DNA of 62,052 nucleotides from Sphingomonadales bacterium (GCA_018971065.1 JAGWVC010000006.1:1-62052), one strand, 5' to 3'; counted from the first letter of the stretch, positions 26,359 to 36,362 are shown. Notes: generated by a model not told the origin, from the sequence alone. A program made the numbers and translations.

Positions 26359-27159
26359 ATGATCAGGGGGACGATCGCGGCGCTGGCGCTGCTGGCGGCG
26401 CCAGCCGCCGCGCGGGCCGGCGAGTTGCGCAGCTACTGCCCCGACCGGCCGGGCATGAACACTCCGCCCTGCGCCGTCGATGCCGGGCATTTCTCCACCG
26501 AAGTCTCGTTCTTCGACTGGACCCGCCAGAATGATCCCGACACCCGCACCGACACCCTGCTGGCCGGCGACATGGCGCTGCGCTACGGCCTCGATGACCG
26601 CACCGAACTGCGGGTGGCGTGGACCGCGTATGGCCACGTCCGCAGCCGCGACAAGGCCACCGGCCTCGTCACCAGCACCAGCGGCACCGGTGACGTCACC
26701 CTGGGGGTGAAGCGCAACCTGATCAGCCCCGACATGTCGGGCTTCTCACTGGCGCTGCTGCCCTCGGTCAGCCTGCCCACCGGCGGCAGCGCGATCGGCG
26801 CGGGGGACTGGGGCGCGGGCCTGCAGGCACCGATGAGCCTCCCGCTGGGCGGTCCGGTCAGCTTCGCCATCACCCCCGAGATCGACGCGGCGGTGAACGG
26901 CAGCGGCCACGGCCGCCATGTCGCCTATGGCAGCGCCGCCGGGTTTGCGATCGCGGCGGCCGGCAACCTCAACCTCGCGCTCGAAGCGTCGGTGATGCGT
27001 GACGACGATCCCGCCGGCGCCGGCACATCGGCCACCGCCGGCATTGCGGCGGGATTCACACTCGGCAGGAACACCCAGCTCGACCTTGCCGGCGAATTCG
27101 GCCTCAACAGCGCCACCCCGGGCCTGCGCATCTACGCGGGGATTGCGCGGCGGTTCTAG
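26359..27159 (+). CDS. Outer-membrane transporter-like beta-barrel protein
   Basis: A 266-residue secreted protein: signal peptide to about residue 20 (ALLAAPAAARAG), then regularly spaced amphipathic strands (HFSTEVSFFDWTRQN, TELRVAWTAYGHV, GDVTLGVKRNLI, GFSLALLPSVSLPTGG) and a terminal aromatic residue in GIARRF, all marks of an outer-membrane beta-barrel. It resembles the phenol-degradation (MetA)-type putative transporter family. Cargo is unknown. It may form a unit with the preceding DUF4337 gene. Confidence 0.72.
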   Translation: MIRGTIAALALLAAPAAARAGELRSYCPDRPGMNTPPCAVDAGHFSTEVSFFDWTRQNDPDTRTDTLLAGDMALRYGLDDRTELRVAWTAYGHVRSRDKATGLVTSTSGTGDVTLGVKRNLISPDMSGFSLALLPSVSLPTGGSAIGAGDWGAGLQAPMSLPLGGPVSFAITPEIDAAVNGSGHGRHVAYGSAAGFAIAAAGNLNLALEASVMRDDDPAGAGTSATAGIAAGFTLGRNTQLDLAGEFGLNSATPGLRIYAGIARRF

Positions 27160-27203
27160 CTTCCGTTTGCACGGACCGCATAACCGGCTAGTGCTGGCGC
27201 GCC

Positions 27204-27701
27204 ATGAACCGCCAGCTCATCACTTTCGAGATCGAACGCCAGTTGTTCGGCATCGACATCGTCGCCATCCGCGAGATTCGCGCCTGGCAGACGGTAACGC
27301 GCATCCCCGGCGTGCCGCCGCACGTCATCGGCGTCGCCAACCTGCGCGGGGCGATCATCCCGGTGTTCGACATCGCGCTGCGCTTCGGCTGGAAAGCCAC
27401 GCAAACCGACGAACGCCACGCCATCATCGTGGTGGAGGTGGGCGGCCAGATGTTCGGCCTCGTCGCCGAAAGCGTCAGCGATCTGGTGGAAATCAACGGC
27501 GCATCGCTGCAACCGCCCCCCGCGCTTCAGGACGCGGCGATGGCCGCTTTCCTCGAAGGCATCGCGCCGGGCGCGGGCGACCGCCTCATCATGGTGCTGC
27601 GGCTGGAAGAGCTGGTCGGCGCCACCGATGGCACCCCGCCGCCACCTGCCCCGGCCGAGGAAGCCGCACTGGCCCTGCCCAGCCTCCGCAAGGGCAGATA
27701 A
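27204..27701 (+). CDS. cheW: CheW-domain protein
   Basis: A 165-residue protein, almost entirely one CheW domain: LITFEIERQLFGIDIVAIREI, then IPGVPPHVIGVANLRGAIIPVFD and HAIIVVEVGGQMFGLVAESVSDLV. CheW couples chemoreceptors to the CheA kinase. No cheA, mcp, cheY or cheR gene lies nearby, so it is an orphan here. The C-terminal 25 residues are Pro/Ala-rich. Confidence 0.92.
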   Translation: MNRQLITFEIERQLFGIDIVAIREIRAWQTVTRIPGVPPHVIGVANLRGAIIPVFDIALRFGWKATQTDERHAIIVVEVGGQMFGLVAESVSDLVEINGASLQPPPALQDAAMAAFLEGIAPGAGDRLIMVLRLEELVGATDGTPPPPAPAEEAALALPSLRKGR

Positions 27702-27705
27702 CCGC

Positions 27706-29517
27706 CTAAAGCGGCGCGCACTGCGCCTCCAGCCAGGCCCGCGTCTCGCCCTCTACCTGCGGGCCGACGATCGCCAGCACCCGCGCGTGGTAATCGTTCC
27801 ACCACGCCACTTCCGCCGGGGTCAACAGCGACAGATCGAGCAGCGCGCGTTCGATCGGCACGTGGGTGAGCGTTTCGAACCCCATGAAGCCGCCCTCGGC
27901 GCTGTCGATCGCGCGTTCCTCGACCAGCAGCAGGTTCTCGATGCGGATGCCATAGGCGCCGGTCCGGTAATAGCCCGGCTCGTTCGACAGGATCATCCCC
28001 GGCAACAGCTCCTGCCCGGTCCCCGCCTGCCCGCCCGCGCTCTTGGCGATGCGTTGCGGGCCTTCATGAACCATCAGGAAGCTGCCGACGCCGTGGCCGG
28101 TGCCGTGGGCATAATCGAGGCCGGCCGCCCACAGGAACTGCCGCGCCAGCGTATCGAGCTGGCTGCCCGCCGTCCCGCCCGGAAACACCACCGTATCCAG
28201 CGCGATGTTGCCCTTCAGCACGCGGGTAAACCGATCGCGCACCTCGGCGTCGGGCCCAGATGACGCCTGGCCGCCGTCGATCCACACGGTGCGGGTGATG
28301 TCGGTGGTGCCGTCCGGATACTGCCCGCCCGAATCGACCAGATAGACGCTGCCCGGTGCCAGCGTGCGGTTGGTCTCGGGGCTGACCCGGTAATGCACGA
28401 TCGCCCCGTTTGGCCCCGCGCCCGAGATCGTCTCGAACGACAGGTCGCGCAAGTCGCCACCCTCGCGGCGGAATTGATGCAGCCGCTCCGCCGCCGTGAT
28501 CTCGTCCACACCGCCCTTCGGCGCCTCCACCGACAGCCAGTGCAGAAACCGCACCATCGCCGCCCCGTCACGCGCCTGCGCGGCGCGGTGCCCGGCCTGC
28601 TCCACCGCATTCTTCCGCGCGCGCGGCAGCACGGTGGGATCGCGCTGTTCGACGATCTCCGCCCCCTGCAATGCCGCGAAGATCGCCGCCACCGACCGTT
28701 CGGGATCGACCGCCACGCGCTTGCCCGCCAGCCCGGCCAGCGCCAGCGTGAACGCCTCGCGCGGGCGCACCGTCACCGCGTTGCCCAGATGCTGGCGCAG
28801 GTCGGGCGTCACTTTCGCCTCGTCAATGAACAGTTCGGCGGTGCCGTCGGCATGGGCCAGCACGAACGACAGCGCCACCGGCGTGCAGGCCACATCCGCG
28901 CCGCGCAGGTTCAGCAGCCACGCCACCGAATCGAGCGCCGCGATCACCGCCGCGTCCAGCTTCTGCTCACCCAGCCATTCGGCCACGGCGGCGCGCTTGG
29001 CCTCGCTCGATTGCCCGGCCAACTCGGTCGGCTGCACGAACGCCGATGCCTTCGAACGTTCGGGCCGATCGCTCCAGATCGCATCGATCGGATTCGCCGC
29101 CACCGGCACCAGTTCCGCCCCGCGCGCCGCCAGCGCCGTCATCGCCGCATCCACCCACGGCTTGCCATGCAGCCAGGCATCGTACCCGATCCGCGCGCCT
29201 TCGGGGGCATTCGCCGCCAGCCATTTCGCCGGGCTGGTCTGCGGCACGCTTTCATAGGCGTACAGCGCGCCATCGACCTGATCGCGCACTTGCAGCGTAT
29301 AACGGCCATCGACGAAGATCGCCGCGTTGTCGCGCAACACCACCGCCGTCCCGGCCGAACCGTTGAACCCGGTCAGCCACTCCAGCCGCTGGGCATAGGC
29401 GCCGACATATTCGCTCATGTGTTCGTCGGAAATCGGCACGACGAACCCGTCGAGTCCTTCCGACTTCAACCGCTCGCGCAGCGCGATCAACCGGGCCTGA
29501 TGGGTTTTCATCAACAT
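27706..29517 (-). CDS. Xaa-Pro aminopeptidase, M24B family
   Basis: A 603-residue aminopeptidase P of the long type: two N-terminal creatinase-like domains (starting LIALRERLKSEGLDGFVVPI) and a C-terminal pita-bread domain. Metal ligands are visible in YLVDSGGQYPDGTTDITRT (two Asp), GTGHGVGSFLMVHEGPQ (His) and the Glu residues of IENLLLVEE. It removes N-terminal residues before proline in the cytosol. The gene ends 4 bases past the convergent cheW stop, and its start is divergent from the oligopeptidase gene. Confidence 0.93.
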   Translation of the reverse strand: MLMKTHQARLIALRERLKSEGLDGFVVPISDEHMSEYVGAYAQRLEWLTGFNGSAGTAVVLRDNAAIFVDGRYTLQVRDQVDGALYAYESVPQTSPAKWLAANAPEGARIGYDAWLHGKPWVDAAMTALAARGAELVPVAANPIDAIWSDRPERSKASAFVQPTELAGQSSEAKRAAVAEWLGEQKLDAAVIAALDSVAWLLNLRGADVACTPVALSFVLAHADGTAELFIDEAKVTPDLRQHLGNAVTVRPREAFTLALAGLAGKRVAVDPERSVAAIFAALQGAEIVEQRDPTVLPRARKNAVEQAGHRAAQARDGAAMVRFLHWLSVEAPKGGVDEITAAERLHQFRREGGDLRDLSFETISGAGPNGAIVHYRVSPETNRTLAPGSVYLVDSGGQYPDGTTDITRTVWIDGGQASSGPDAEVRDRFTRVLKGNIALDTVVFPGGTAGSQLDTLARQFLWAAGLDYAHGTGHGVGSFLMVHEGPQRIAKSAGGQAGTGQELLPGMILSNEPGYYRTGAYGIRIENLLLVEERAIDSAEGGFMGFETLTHVPIERALLDLSLLTPAEVAWWNDYHARVLAIVGPQVEGETRAWLEAQCAPL

Positions 29518-29578
29518 GGGACATTACCTTGTGGGGGCGCGGCTTGCAGGCCGCCTTCGCGCAACATAGATGCGAGCC

Positions 29579-31645
29579 ATGAGCAATTCCACCCCGCCGT
29601 CCGCCCCGCCCGTCGTAGCGAAGCAACCGCACAGCTTCACGCATCACGGCATCACCGTGGACGATCCCTACGCCTGGCTGCGCGACCCCGGTTATCCGGA
29701 GGTGACCGACAAGGCGGTGCTGGCGCATCTGGAGGCGGAGAACGCCTGGTTCCACGCCCGCATGGACCCGCAGCAGCCGGTGATCGACGCGCTGTTCAAG
29801 GAAATGCGTGGGCGCATCAAGGAGGCCGACAAATCGGTGCCGCAGAAGGACGGCAACTGGGAGTACTGGATCGAGTTCGAGGAAGGCGCCGAATACAAGA
29901 AATGGTGGCGGCGGCCGGTTTCAGGAGGGCCGGACGAGCTGGTGCTCGATGAAGTGGCGCTGGCCGAGGGGCATGAATACTTCCGCCTCGGCGCCATCGC
30001 CGTTTCCAACGACGGCACGCTGCTGGCATGGTCGGTGGACGATAACGGTTCGGAGCGGTTCACGGCGCGGGTAAAGGTCATCGCCACCGGCGAAGTGCTG
30101 GCGGACGAGATTCCCGGCACACTGTCGTCGCTGGTCTGGGTCGCGAACGACAAGGCGCTGGTCTACAGCCTCGCCAACGAGAACTGGCGCACCGACAATG
30201 CCCGGCTGCACTGGCTGGGCACACCGCTGTCCGATGACGTCGAGCTTTACCACGAGGACGACGACGGTTTCCGCGTCGGCTGCTCGGTCTCGGCGAACGA
30301 GAAGTGGCTGTTGATCGGCACCAGCGATCACGAGACCAGCGAATGCCGCATGGTGCCGGCCAATGATCCGCTGGCCACCCCGCTGCTGGTGAAAGCTCGC
30401 CAGCCGGGCGTCGAATACGACGTCGATGAGCGCGACGGCGTGCTGTACATTCACGCTAACGACACCCACGAGAACTTCCGCCTCGCCACCGCGCCGCTGG
30501 CCAGCCCCGGCGAATGGACCACGCTGATCGCGGGCACCGACGAGTTCTACCTGACCGGGTTCGACCTGTTCCGCGACTTCTACGTGATCGAGGGCCGCGT
30601 GCGCGGGCTCGATCGCATCGAGGTGCGCTATTACGACGATCCGGCGCGGATCGAGCCGATCGCCTTCCCCGAAGCCAGTTATGAGGCGTCGCTGGGCGAC
30701 AACCCCGAATGGGCGATGGACAAGCTGCGGGTCAGCTATGAATCGATGGTCAGCCCCGCCACGACCTACAACTACACCGTCGCCGACCACAGCCTCGAAG
30801 TGCTGAAGGTTCAGGAAATCCCCTCGGGTTATGACGCCTCGCTCTACGTCACCGAGCGGCTGGAAGCGCCCGCCCGCGACGGCACGCTGATCCCGGTTTC
30901 GGTGATGATGCGCAAGGACAGGCAAGGTGCCGGGCCGCTGCACCTCTATGGCTACGGCGCCTATGGCATCGCCATCTCGCCGGGCTTCTCCACCGGGCGG
31001 CTGTCGCTGGTCGATCGCGGGTTTGCCTATGCCATCGCCCACATTCGCGGCGGCGACGACATGGGCCGCGCCTGGTACAAGGCCGGCAAGAAGGAACAGC
31101 GCACCAACACCTTCAACGACTTCGTGGACGTTGCCAGGGCATTGGTTGAAAAGGGCCTGACCGCGCCCGGCCGCATCTCGATCTCGGGCGGCAGCGCCGG
31201 CGGCGAGCTGATGGGCGCGGTCGCCAATTCCGATCCCGCGCTGTGGGGTGCGGTGGTCGCGCATGTGCCGTTCGTCGACGTGCTGGCGACGATGCTCGAC
31301 GAGGACCTGCCGCTGACCCCGGGCGAATGGCCCGAATGGGGCAACCCTGTGGAGGACAAGGCCGCGTTCGAGCTGATCCGCAGCTACAGCCCCTACGATC
31401 AGGTTTCCGCGCAGGCCTACCCGCCGATCATGGTCACCGCCGGCCTCAACGATCCGCGCGTCACCTATTGGGAACCGGCGAAATGGGTGGCGAAGCTGCG
31501 CGAGCTGAAGACCGACGACAACGAGCTGATCCTCAAGACCAACATGGGCGCCGGCCACGGCGGCAAGTCGGGCCGGTTCGAAAGCCTGAAGGAAACCGCC
31601 GAGGAATTCGCGTTCATCCTGTGGCAGCTGGGCGTGGCGTTGTAG
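29579..31645 (+). CDS. S9 family oligopeptidase (oligopeptidase B-like)
   Basis: A 688-residue prolyl-oligopeptidase-family serine peptidase. The N-terminal half forms a beta-propeller and the C-terminal half the catalytic alpha/beta-hydrolase domain with nucleophile SGGSAGG, Asp in VTAGLNDPRVTYWEP and His in MGAGHGGKSGRFE. The GAYG and RGGDDMGRAWY segments are typical of oligopeptidase B, which cuts short peptides after basic residues. No signal peptide. The start may be ATG 29570, three codons upstream; MSNSTPP at 29579 is preferred. Confidence 0.92.
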   Translation: MSNSTPPSAPPVVAKQPHSFTHHGITVDDPYAWLRDPGYPEVTDKAVLAHLEAENAWFHARMDPQQPVIDALFKEMRGRIKEADKSVPQKDGNWEYWIEFEEGAEYKKWWRRPVSGGPDELVLDEVALAEGHEYFRLGAIAVSNDGTLLAWSVDDNGSERFTARVKVIATGEVLADEIPGTLSSLVWVANDKALVYSLANENWRTDNARLHWLGTPLSDDVELYHEDDDGFRVGCSVSANEKWLLIGTSDHETSECRMVPANDPLATPLLVKARQPGVEYDVDERDGVLYIHANDTHENFRLATAPLASPGEWTTLIAGTDEFYLTGFDLFRDFYVIEGRVRGLDRIEVRYYDDPARIEPIAFPEASYEASLGDNPEWAMDKLRVSYESMVSPATTYNYTVADHSLEVLKVQEIPSGYDASLYVTERLEAPARDGTLIPVSVMMRKDRQGAGPLHLYGYGAYGIAISPGFSTGRLSLVDRGFAYAIAHIRGGDDMGRAWYKAGKKEQRTNTFNDFVDVARALVEKGLTAPGRISISGGSAGGELMGAVANSDPALWGAVVAHVPFVDVLATMLDEDLPLTPGEWPEWGNPVEDKAAFELIRSYSPYDQVSAQAYPPIMVTAGLNDPRVTYWEPAKWVAKLRELKTDDNELILKTNMGAGHGGKSGRFESLKETAEEFAFILWQLGVAL

Positions 31646-32043
31646 TGGCCAACCGCTACATCATGACCTTCACGGCAACCCCGGCCGACATCGACATCAT
31701 GGGCCACGTCAACAACGCGGTCTGGGTGCAGTGGATGGAGGCGATCGCGACCGCGCACTGGGAATCCGACGCCGCCCCGGAACACGTTGCCGCCTATGCC
31801 TGGGTCGTCACCCGGCACGAGATCGACTATCGCGGCAACATCGGCCCGGGCGAAAGCGTCACCGCCGAGACCTTCATCCCCGCAGGCCCCAGCGGCGCCC
31901 GCTTCGACCGGCGGGTCGATTTCCGCAATGCGGCGGGCAAGGTCATCGTCTCGGCCCGCAGCACCTGGGCGATGGTGGACATGGCCACCAAGCGGCTGAT
32001 GCGCGTGCCGGCGGATGTGGCGGCGCCGTTTCTCGTTACCTGA
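31645..32043 (+). CDS. acyl-CoA thioesterase, 4-hydroxybenzoyl-CoA thioesterase-like hotdog
   Basis: A 132-residue hotdog protein with the 4HBT pattern DIDIMGHVNNAVWVQWMEAI and VTRHEIDYRGNIGPGESV. GTG at 31645 shares its first base with the stop of the peptidase gene, implying translational coupling; ATG at 31663 is the alternative but would clip the first strand. Its 3' end overlaps the convergent alanine dehydrogenase gene by 8 bases. Probably hydrolyses short or aromatic acyl-CoAs. Confidence 0.85.
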   Translation: MANRYIMTFTATPADIDIMGHVNNAVWVQWMEAIATAHWESDAAPEHVAAYAWVVTRHEIDYRGNIGPGESVTAETFIPAGPSGARFDRRVDFRNAAGKVIVSARSTWAMVDMATKRLMRVPADVAAPFLVT

Positions 32044-33151
32044 GCACCTCCGCCACCGGCACGTAATCATAGCCCAGCGCTTCGGCCACAGCCTGATAGG
32101 TAACCTTGCCGGCGTGGACGTTCAGGCCATTCGCCAGATGCGGGTTGGCCCGCAGTGCGTCCTTCCAGCCCAGTTCGGCGATGCGCAAGGCGTGCGGCAA
32201 GGTGACGTTATTGAGCGCATAAGTGCTGGTTCGCGCCACCGCGCCGGGCATGTTGGCCACGCAATAGTGGACGATGCCGTCGATCACATAAGTCGGTTCC
32301 GAATGCGTGGTTGCGTGCGACGTCTCGAAACAGCCGCCCTGGTCGATCGCCACGTCCACCAGCACCGATCCCGGCTTCATGCACTTCAGCATCTCGCGCG
32401 TCACCAGCTTGGGCGCCGCCGCGCCGGGCACCAGCACCGCGCCGATCACCAGTTCGCTCTCGCAGATCATCTGCTGGATGGTCGAGCGGTTGGAGAAGCG
32501 CGTCTTGGCGCGGTTCTCGAAATGGTTCGACAGGTTCTCCAGCACCACCGCATCGCGATCGAGGATGGTCACGTCCGCGCCCATGCCCACCGCCATCTGC
32601 GCCGCGTTCATGCCCACCACGCCGCCGCCGATGATCAGGACCTTGCCGGGCAGCACCCCCGGCACCCCGCCCAGCAGCACGCCGCGCCCGCCATAGGCCT
32701 TCTGCAGCGCCGTGGCGCCCGCCTGGATCGACATGCGCCCCGCCACCTGGCTCATCGGTTTCAGCAATGGCAGCGAGTTGCCCGGCCCGGTCACGGTTTC
32801 ATAGGCGATGGCGGTGACGCCGGATTTCACCAGGTCGGCGGTCTGCTCCGGGTCGGGCGCCAGATGCAGGTAGGTGTAGAGAATCTGCCCCTCGCGCAGC
32901 ATGGCGCGCTCCACCGCCTGCGGTTCCTTCACCTTCACGATCATGGCGCAGCCGGCGAACACCTCGGCCGCGCTGCCCTTCAGCATCGCGCCGGCTTCGG
33001 CATAGTCCGAATCCTCGGCACCGATGCCCTGCCCCGCGCCGCTTTCCACCCACACCTCATGGCCGTGCGCGACCAGTTCGCGCGCCGATTCGGGCGTCAG
33101 GCCGACGCGGTATTCGTGGTTCTTGATCTCGCGGACAGTGCCGACACGCAT
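32036..33151 (-). CDS. ald: alanine dehydrogenase
   Basis: A 371-residue NAD-dependent enzyme interconverting L-alanine and pyruvate plus ammonia. Signatures are [47 protein letters not shown] (Rossmann loop), [14 protein letters not shown] and [28 protein letters not shown] before the ATG is a strong ribosome binding site. On its own strand TTGCGT and TAACTA 17 bases apart form a plausible promoter near 33185-33215. Divergent from the molybdopterin enzyme. Confidence 0.96.
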   Translation of the reverse strand: MRVGTVREIKNHEYRVGLTPESARELVAHGHEVWVESGAGQGIGAEDSDYAEAGAMLKGSAAEVFAGCAMIVKVKEPQAVERAMLREGQILYTYLHLAPDPEQTADLVKSGVTAIAYETVTGPGNSLPLLKPMSQVAGRMSIQAGATALQKAYGGRGVLLGGVPGVLPGKVLIIGGGVVGMNAAQMAVGMGADVTILDRDAVVLENLSNHFENRAKTRFSNRSTIQQMICESELVIGAVLVPGAAAPKLVTREMLKCMKPGSVLVDVAIDQGGCFETSHATTHSEPTYVIDGIVHYCVANMPGAVARTSTYALNNVTLPHALRIAELGWKDALRANPHLANGLNVHAGKVTYQAVAEALGYDYVPVAEVLR

Positions 33152-33219
33152 GGGGATTCTCTCCTTGGACAGGCCAAACTAGTTACATTTGAAACCAGTT
33201 CAACGCAAGCCCAAGCCGA

Positions 33220-33247
33220 GTTGCCAACGCCGGGTTGCCAACGCCGG
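33220..33247. repeat. 14-bp perfect tandem repeat in the ald/oxidoreductase gap
   Basis: GTTGCCAACGCCGG occurs twice head to tail (33220-33233, 33234-33247) within the 129-base divergent intergenic region, 34 bases before the oxidoreductase ATG. It could be two adjacent activator half-sites or a simple duplication. Confidence 0.55.
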
Positions 33248-33280
33248 TCTCGCAACGAATACTCCGCCGGGGAGAGTGTC

Positions 33281-35449
33281 ATGGAACAGCGTCCGTTCGT
33301 CTGCCGCAATTGCGGTTCCAACTGTCCGATCACGGTCACGCTCGACCGCGCGCGGGTGCTGCGGGTGGAGGGCGACCGCGCCGCGCCGCTCTATCGCGGC
33401 TATACCTGCCCCAAGGGCCGCGCCATTCCCGCGCAGCACCACGCCGAAGGCCGCCTGCTGCACAGCCTGAAACGTCTGCCCGACGGCACCCGCGTGCCGA
33501 TCTCCAGCGAGCAGCTTGTCGAGGAAATCGCGCAGCGCCTGGCGCGCATCATCGACGCGCATGGCCCGCAGGCGGTGGCGGCGTTCCTGGGCAACGGCGT
33601 CTCGGCCCAGCCCGCCGCGTCGGGGATGATGCTCAGTTTCCTGGCGGCAATCGGCTCGCCGATGATGTTCTCGCCCGGCACGATCGACCAGCCCGGCCTG
33701 CTGATGGCCGGGGCGCTGCACGGGCAGTGGCTGGGCGGACGGATGCATCCGGCGCAGTGGGACAGCCTGCTGGTGATCGGCGGCAATCCCATCGTCTCGA
33801 AGCAATACCTGCCGCAGAACCCCGCCTGGCAACTGAAGGCATTGCGTGAGCGCGGCATGAAGCTGATCGTCATCGATCCGCGCCAGACCGAAACCGCGCG
33901 CCACGCGGCGGTGCATTTGCAGGCAATCCCCGGCGAGGACCCGACGGTGCTGGCCGGCCTGATCCATCTGGTGCTCGCGCTGGACGGCGTGGACAATGCC
34001 TTCGTTGCCGAAAACGCCACCGGCCTTGCCAACCTGCGCGCCGCCGTCGCCGGCTTCACCCCCGCTTATGTCGCCGCCCGCGCCGGCATTGCCGAGGCCG
34101 ACCTGATCGCCGCCGCCCGCATCCTGATCGCCGCGAACGGCGGCGACACCGCCCCCGGCGTCGGCACCAGCATGGCCACGCGCGGCACGCTGACCAGCTA
34201 TCTCGCGCTGTGCCTGCAAACCTTGCGCGGGCACTGGGCGCGCGCTGGCGATCCGGTGTCGCGTCCCAAGGTGCTCACCCCCCGGCGCGACTGGCGGGCG
34301 CAGCCGTCGGCCCCATATCCGGCATGGGGCTTCGGCGTGCAGACCCCGGTGCGCGGGTTGCAGCAGACCGTGGCGGGAATGCCCACCGCCGCGCTGCCCG
34401 AACTGATGCTGGCCGATGGCCCCGATCGCGTGCACGCGCTGTTCATGCACGGCGGCGCCTACTACGCCTGGCCCGACACCGAACGCACGACCCGCGCGCT
34501 GGACGCGCTGGACCTGATGGTGATGCACGATGTCACCCTGTCGGGCACCGCGCAGTTCGCTGACTATGTCATCGCCACGCACGACCAGCTCGAGACCCCG
34601 GCGATGTCGGCTCTGAACGAGGCGGTGGGCGACCTGCATCCCGGCTATGACTGGAACGAGCCTTACGCCAGCTATTACCCGGCACTGCTGCCCCCGCCCG
34701 AGGGTTCGGACCTGATGGAAAGCTGGCAGGTCTATTACCGCGTCGCGCAGAAGCTGGGCCTGCCTCTGGCCTACATCAACTATGGCGGCGGCGCGCCGCA
34801 ACCCGTACCGTTCGACATGGCGCGCGAGCCGGTCACCGACGACATCTACGCGATGATGTGCGCCGGCAGCGCGGTGCCGCTGGACGAGGTCAGGCGCCAC
34901 CCGCACGGTGCGCTGTTTCCGCAGGCGCAGCAAACCGTCGCCCCGCGCGATCCCGCCTGCACCGCGCGGCTGCAACTGGCCGATCCTGCGATGCTGGCCG
35001 AACTGGCCGGGGTGCTGCGCGAACGCCCCGAGGCGCGGCGCGGCACCGATGCCGCGTTCCCGTTCCAGCTCGTCTGCCGCCGCATCCAGGAAACCACCAA
35101 CTCGGCGCCGCCGCCGTCGGGACTGGTGCGCAGCGGCCACAATCCGCTGTGGATTCATCCCGACGATTGCGCGGCGATCGGCGTGGCGGATGGCGATGCC
35201 GTCACCCTGCGGTCGCGCCACGCCGCCATTCCCGCCTTCGTCGCCGCCGATGCCACGCTGCGGCGCGGCGTGGTGGCGATGACTCACGGCTTCGGCCCGC
35301 GCCCCGGCGCCGCATATGATCCCCGCCGCGATGGATCGAACGTGAACCTGCTGATCCGGTGGGAAGACGATTTCGATCCGTACCACGGTATGCCAAGGAT
35401 GAGCGCAATCCCCGTGGCGATCACCGCCTCGCAAAAGGACCCGACATGA
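33281..35449 (+). CDS. Molybdopterin oxidoreductase, DMSO reductase family
   Basis: A 722-residue molybdenum enzyme of the formate dehydrogenase/DMSO reductase family. The N-terminal [4Fe-4S] motif is C8-x2-C11-x3-C15-x27-C43. Further blocks are LLVIGGNPIVSKQYLPQNP, KLIVIDPRQTETARHA and the C-terminal molydopterin-binding beta-barrel RSGHNPLWIHPDDCAAIGVADG. There is no Tat signal, so it is cytoplasmic, and no electron-transfer subunit is encoded beside it. GGGGAGAG precedes the ATG. Its stop overlaps the start of the SDR gene as ATGA. Substrate unknown. Confidence 0.9.
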   Translation: MEQRPFVCRNCGSNCPITVTLDRARVLRVEGDRAAPLYRGYTCPKGRAIPAQHHAEGRLLHSLKRLPDGTRVPISSEQLVEEIAQRLARIIDAHGPQAVAAFLGNGVSAQPAASGMMLSFLAAIGSPMMFSPGTIDQPGLLMAGALHGQWLGGRMHPAQWDSLLVIGGNPIVSKQYLPQNPAWQLKALRERGMKLIVIDPRQTETARHAAVHLQAIPGEDPTVLAGLIHLVLALDGVDNAFVAENATGLANLRAAVAGFTPAYVAARAGIAEADLIAAARILIAANGGDTAPGVGTSMATRGTLTSYLALCLQTLRGHWARAGDPVSRPKVLTPRRDWRAQPSAPYPAWGFGVQTPVRGLQQTVAGMPTAALPELMLADGPDRVHALFMHGGAYYAWPDTERTTRALDALDLMVMHDVTLSGTAQFADYVIATHDQLETPAMSALNEAVGDLHPGYDWNEPYASYYPALLPPPEGSDLMESWQVYYRVAQKLGLPLAYINYGGGAPQPVPFDMAREPVTDDIYAMMCAGSAVPLDEVRRHPHGALFPQAQQTVAPRDPACTARLQLADPAMLAELAGVLRERPEARRGTDAAFPFQLVCRRIQETTNSAPPPSGLVRSGHNPLWIHPDDCAAIGVADGDAVTLRSRHAAIPAFVAADATLRRGVVAMTHGFGPRPGAAYDPRRDGSNVNLLIRWEDDFDPYHGMPRMSAIPVAITASQKDPT

Positions 35450-36306
35450 GCCTGAACCCCGAAGCCCCCTTTGCCGGTGCCAGCGCGCTGATCTTCGGCG
35501 GCGGCCAGAACATCGGCCGCGCCGTGGTGATGGAATGGGCGCGGCGCGGCGCGCGCGTGGCGGTCGCCGATCTCAACGCCGAAGGGGCCAGGGAAACCGC
35601 GCAAGCCGTGCGCGACGCGGGCGGCGAGGCCATCGCCATTGCCGCCAACGTCACCAGCGACGACAGCGTTGCGTCGGCAGTTGCCGCCGCCGAAGCCGCG
35701 TTCGGCCCGCTGGACATCCTGATGAACAACGCCGGCATTCTGGCGGGCGGCAACCCGCAGGACATTCCGGTGGAACTGTGGCGCCAGACGCTGGACGTCA
35801 ACGTGCTGGGCACGGTTCGCGCGGTAAACCTGGTGCTGCCGGGCATGATCGCGCGCGGGCGCGGCCACATCGTCAACACCGCCAGCTTCGCCGGGCTGTA
35901 CCCGTTCGCCACCAGCCGCGTGCATTATGCCGCATCCAAGGCCGCCATAGTGTCCCTTTCGGAAAACCTGGCGCTTTACGGGATGCCGCTGGGCGTGAAC
36001 GTCTCGGTGCTGTGCCCCGGCCCGGTGATGACGACGATCGGCGCCAGCATCCGCCACCTGTCCGAAGACTATATCCAGCGGATGCCCGGCAGCAACCTGA
36101 CGCTGAAGACCTCGGAGGAAACCGCCACCATCCTGTGCGACGGGATGCGCGACGGGCGGATCGTGATCCCCACCGACGAGCTGGTGTGGGATACGCTGCG
36201 GGAATGGGGCGAAGGCCCGGATGCCTTCATCGCCCGCAAGAACGCCGAGTTCGCAAGCGGCAACAGCGGCAAGCCGATCATCCCGGCGCACTTCCTGAAA
36301 AGCTGA
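35446..36306 (+). CDS. SDR family oxidoreductase
   Basis: A 286-residue classical short-chain dehydrogenase with a modified cofactor loop FGGGQNIGRAVV (residues about 17-28), VAVADLNAEGA, NNAG (residues 94-97), catalytic Ser in NTASFAGLY and Y-x3-K in YAASK. NAD(P)-dependent alcohol/ketone oxidoreductase. The 4-base overlap with the molybdopterin enzyme indicates that both act in the same pathway. A weak terminator follows. Confidence 0.92.
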   Translation: MSLNPEAPFAGASALIFGGGQNIGRAVVMEWARRGARVAVADLNAEGARETAQAVRDAGGEAIAIAANVTSDDSVASAVAAAEAAFGPLDILMNNAGILAGGNPQDIPVELWRQTLDVNVLGTVRAVNLVLPGMIARGRGHIVNTASFAGLYPFATSRVHYAASKAAIVSLSENLALYGMPLGVNVSVLCPGPVMTTIGASIRHLSEDYIQRMPGSNLTLKTSEETATILCDGMRDGRIVIPTDELVWDTLREWGEGPDAFIARKNAEFASGNSGKPIIPAHFLKS

Positions 36307-36337
36307 CAAACCGGCAGTTTCCATAGCTTCCCTTTTT

Positions 36338-36362
36338 CGGCCTCGCCGCTTAAGGCCGTTTT
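36338..36362 (+). terminator. Weak intrinsic terminator after the SDR gene
   Basis: Stem CGGCCT (36338-36343) / AGGCCG (36353-36358) with a 9-base loop, followed by TTTT. The stem is only 6 bp, so efficiency is doubtful. Confidence 0.4.
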
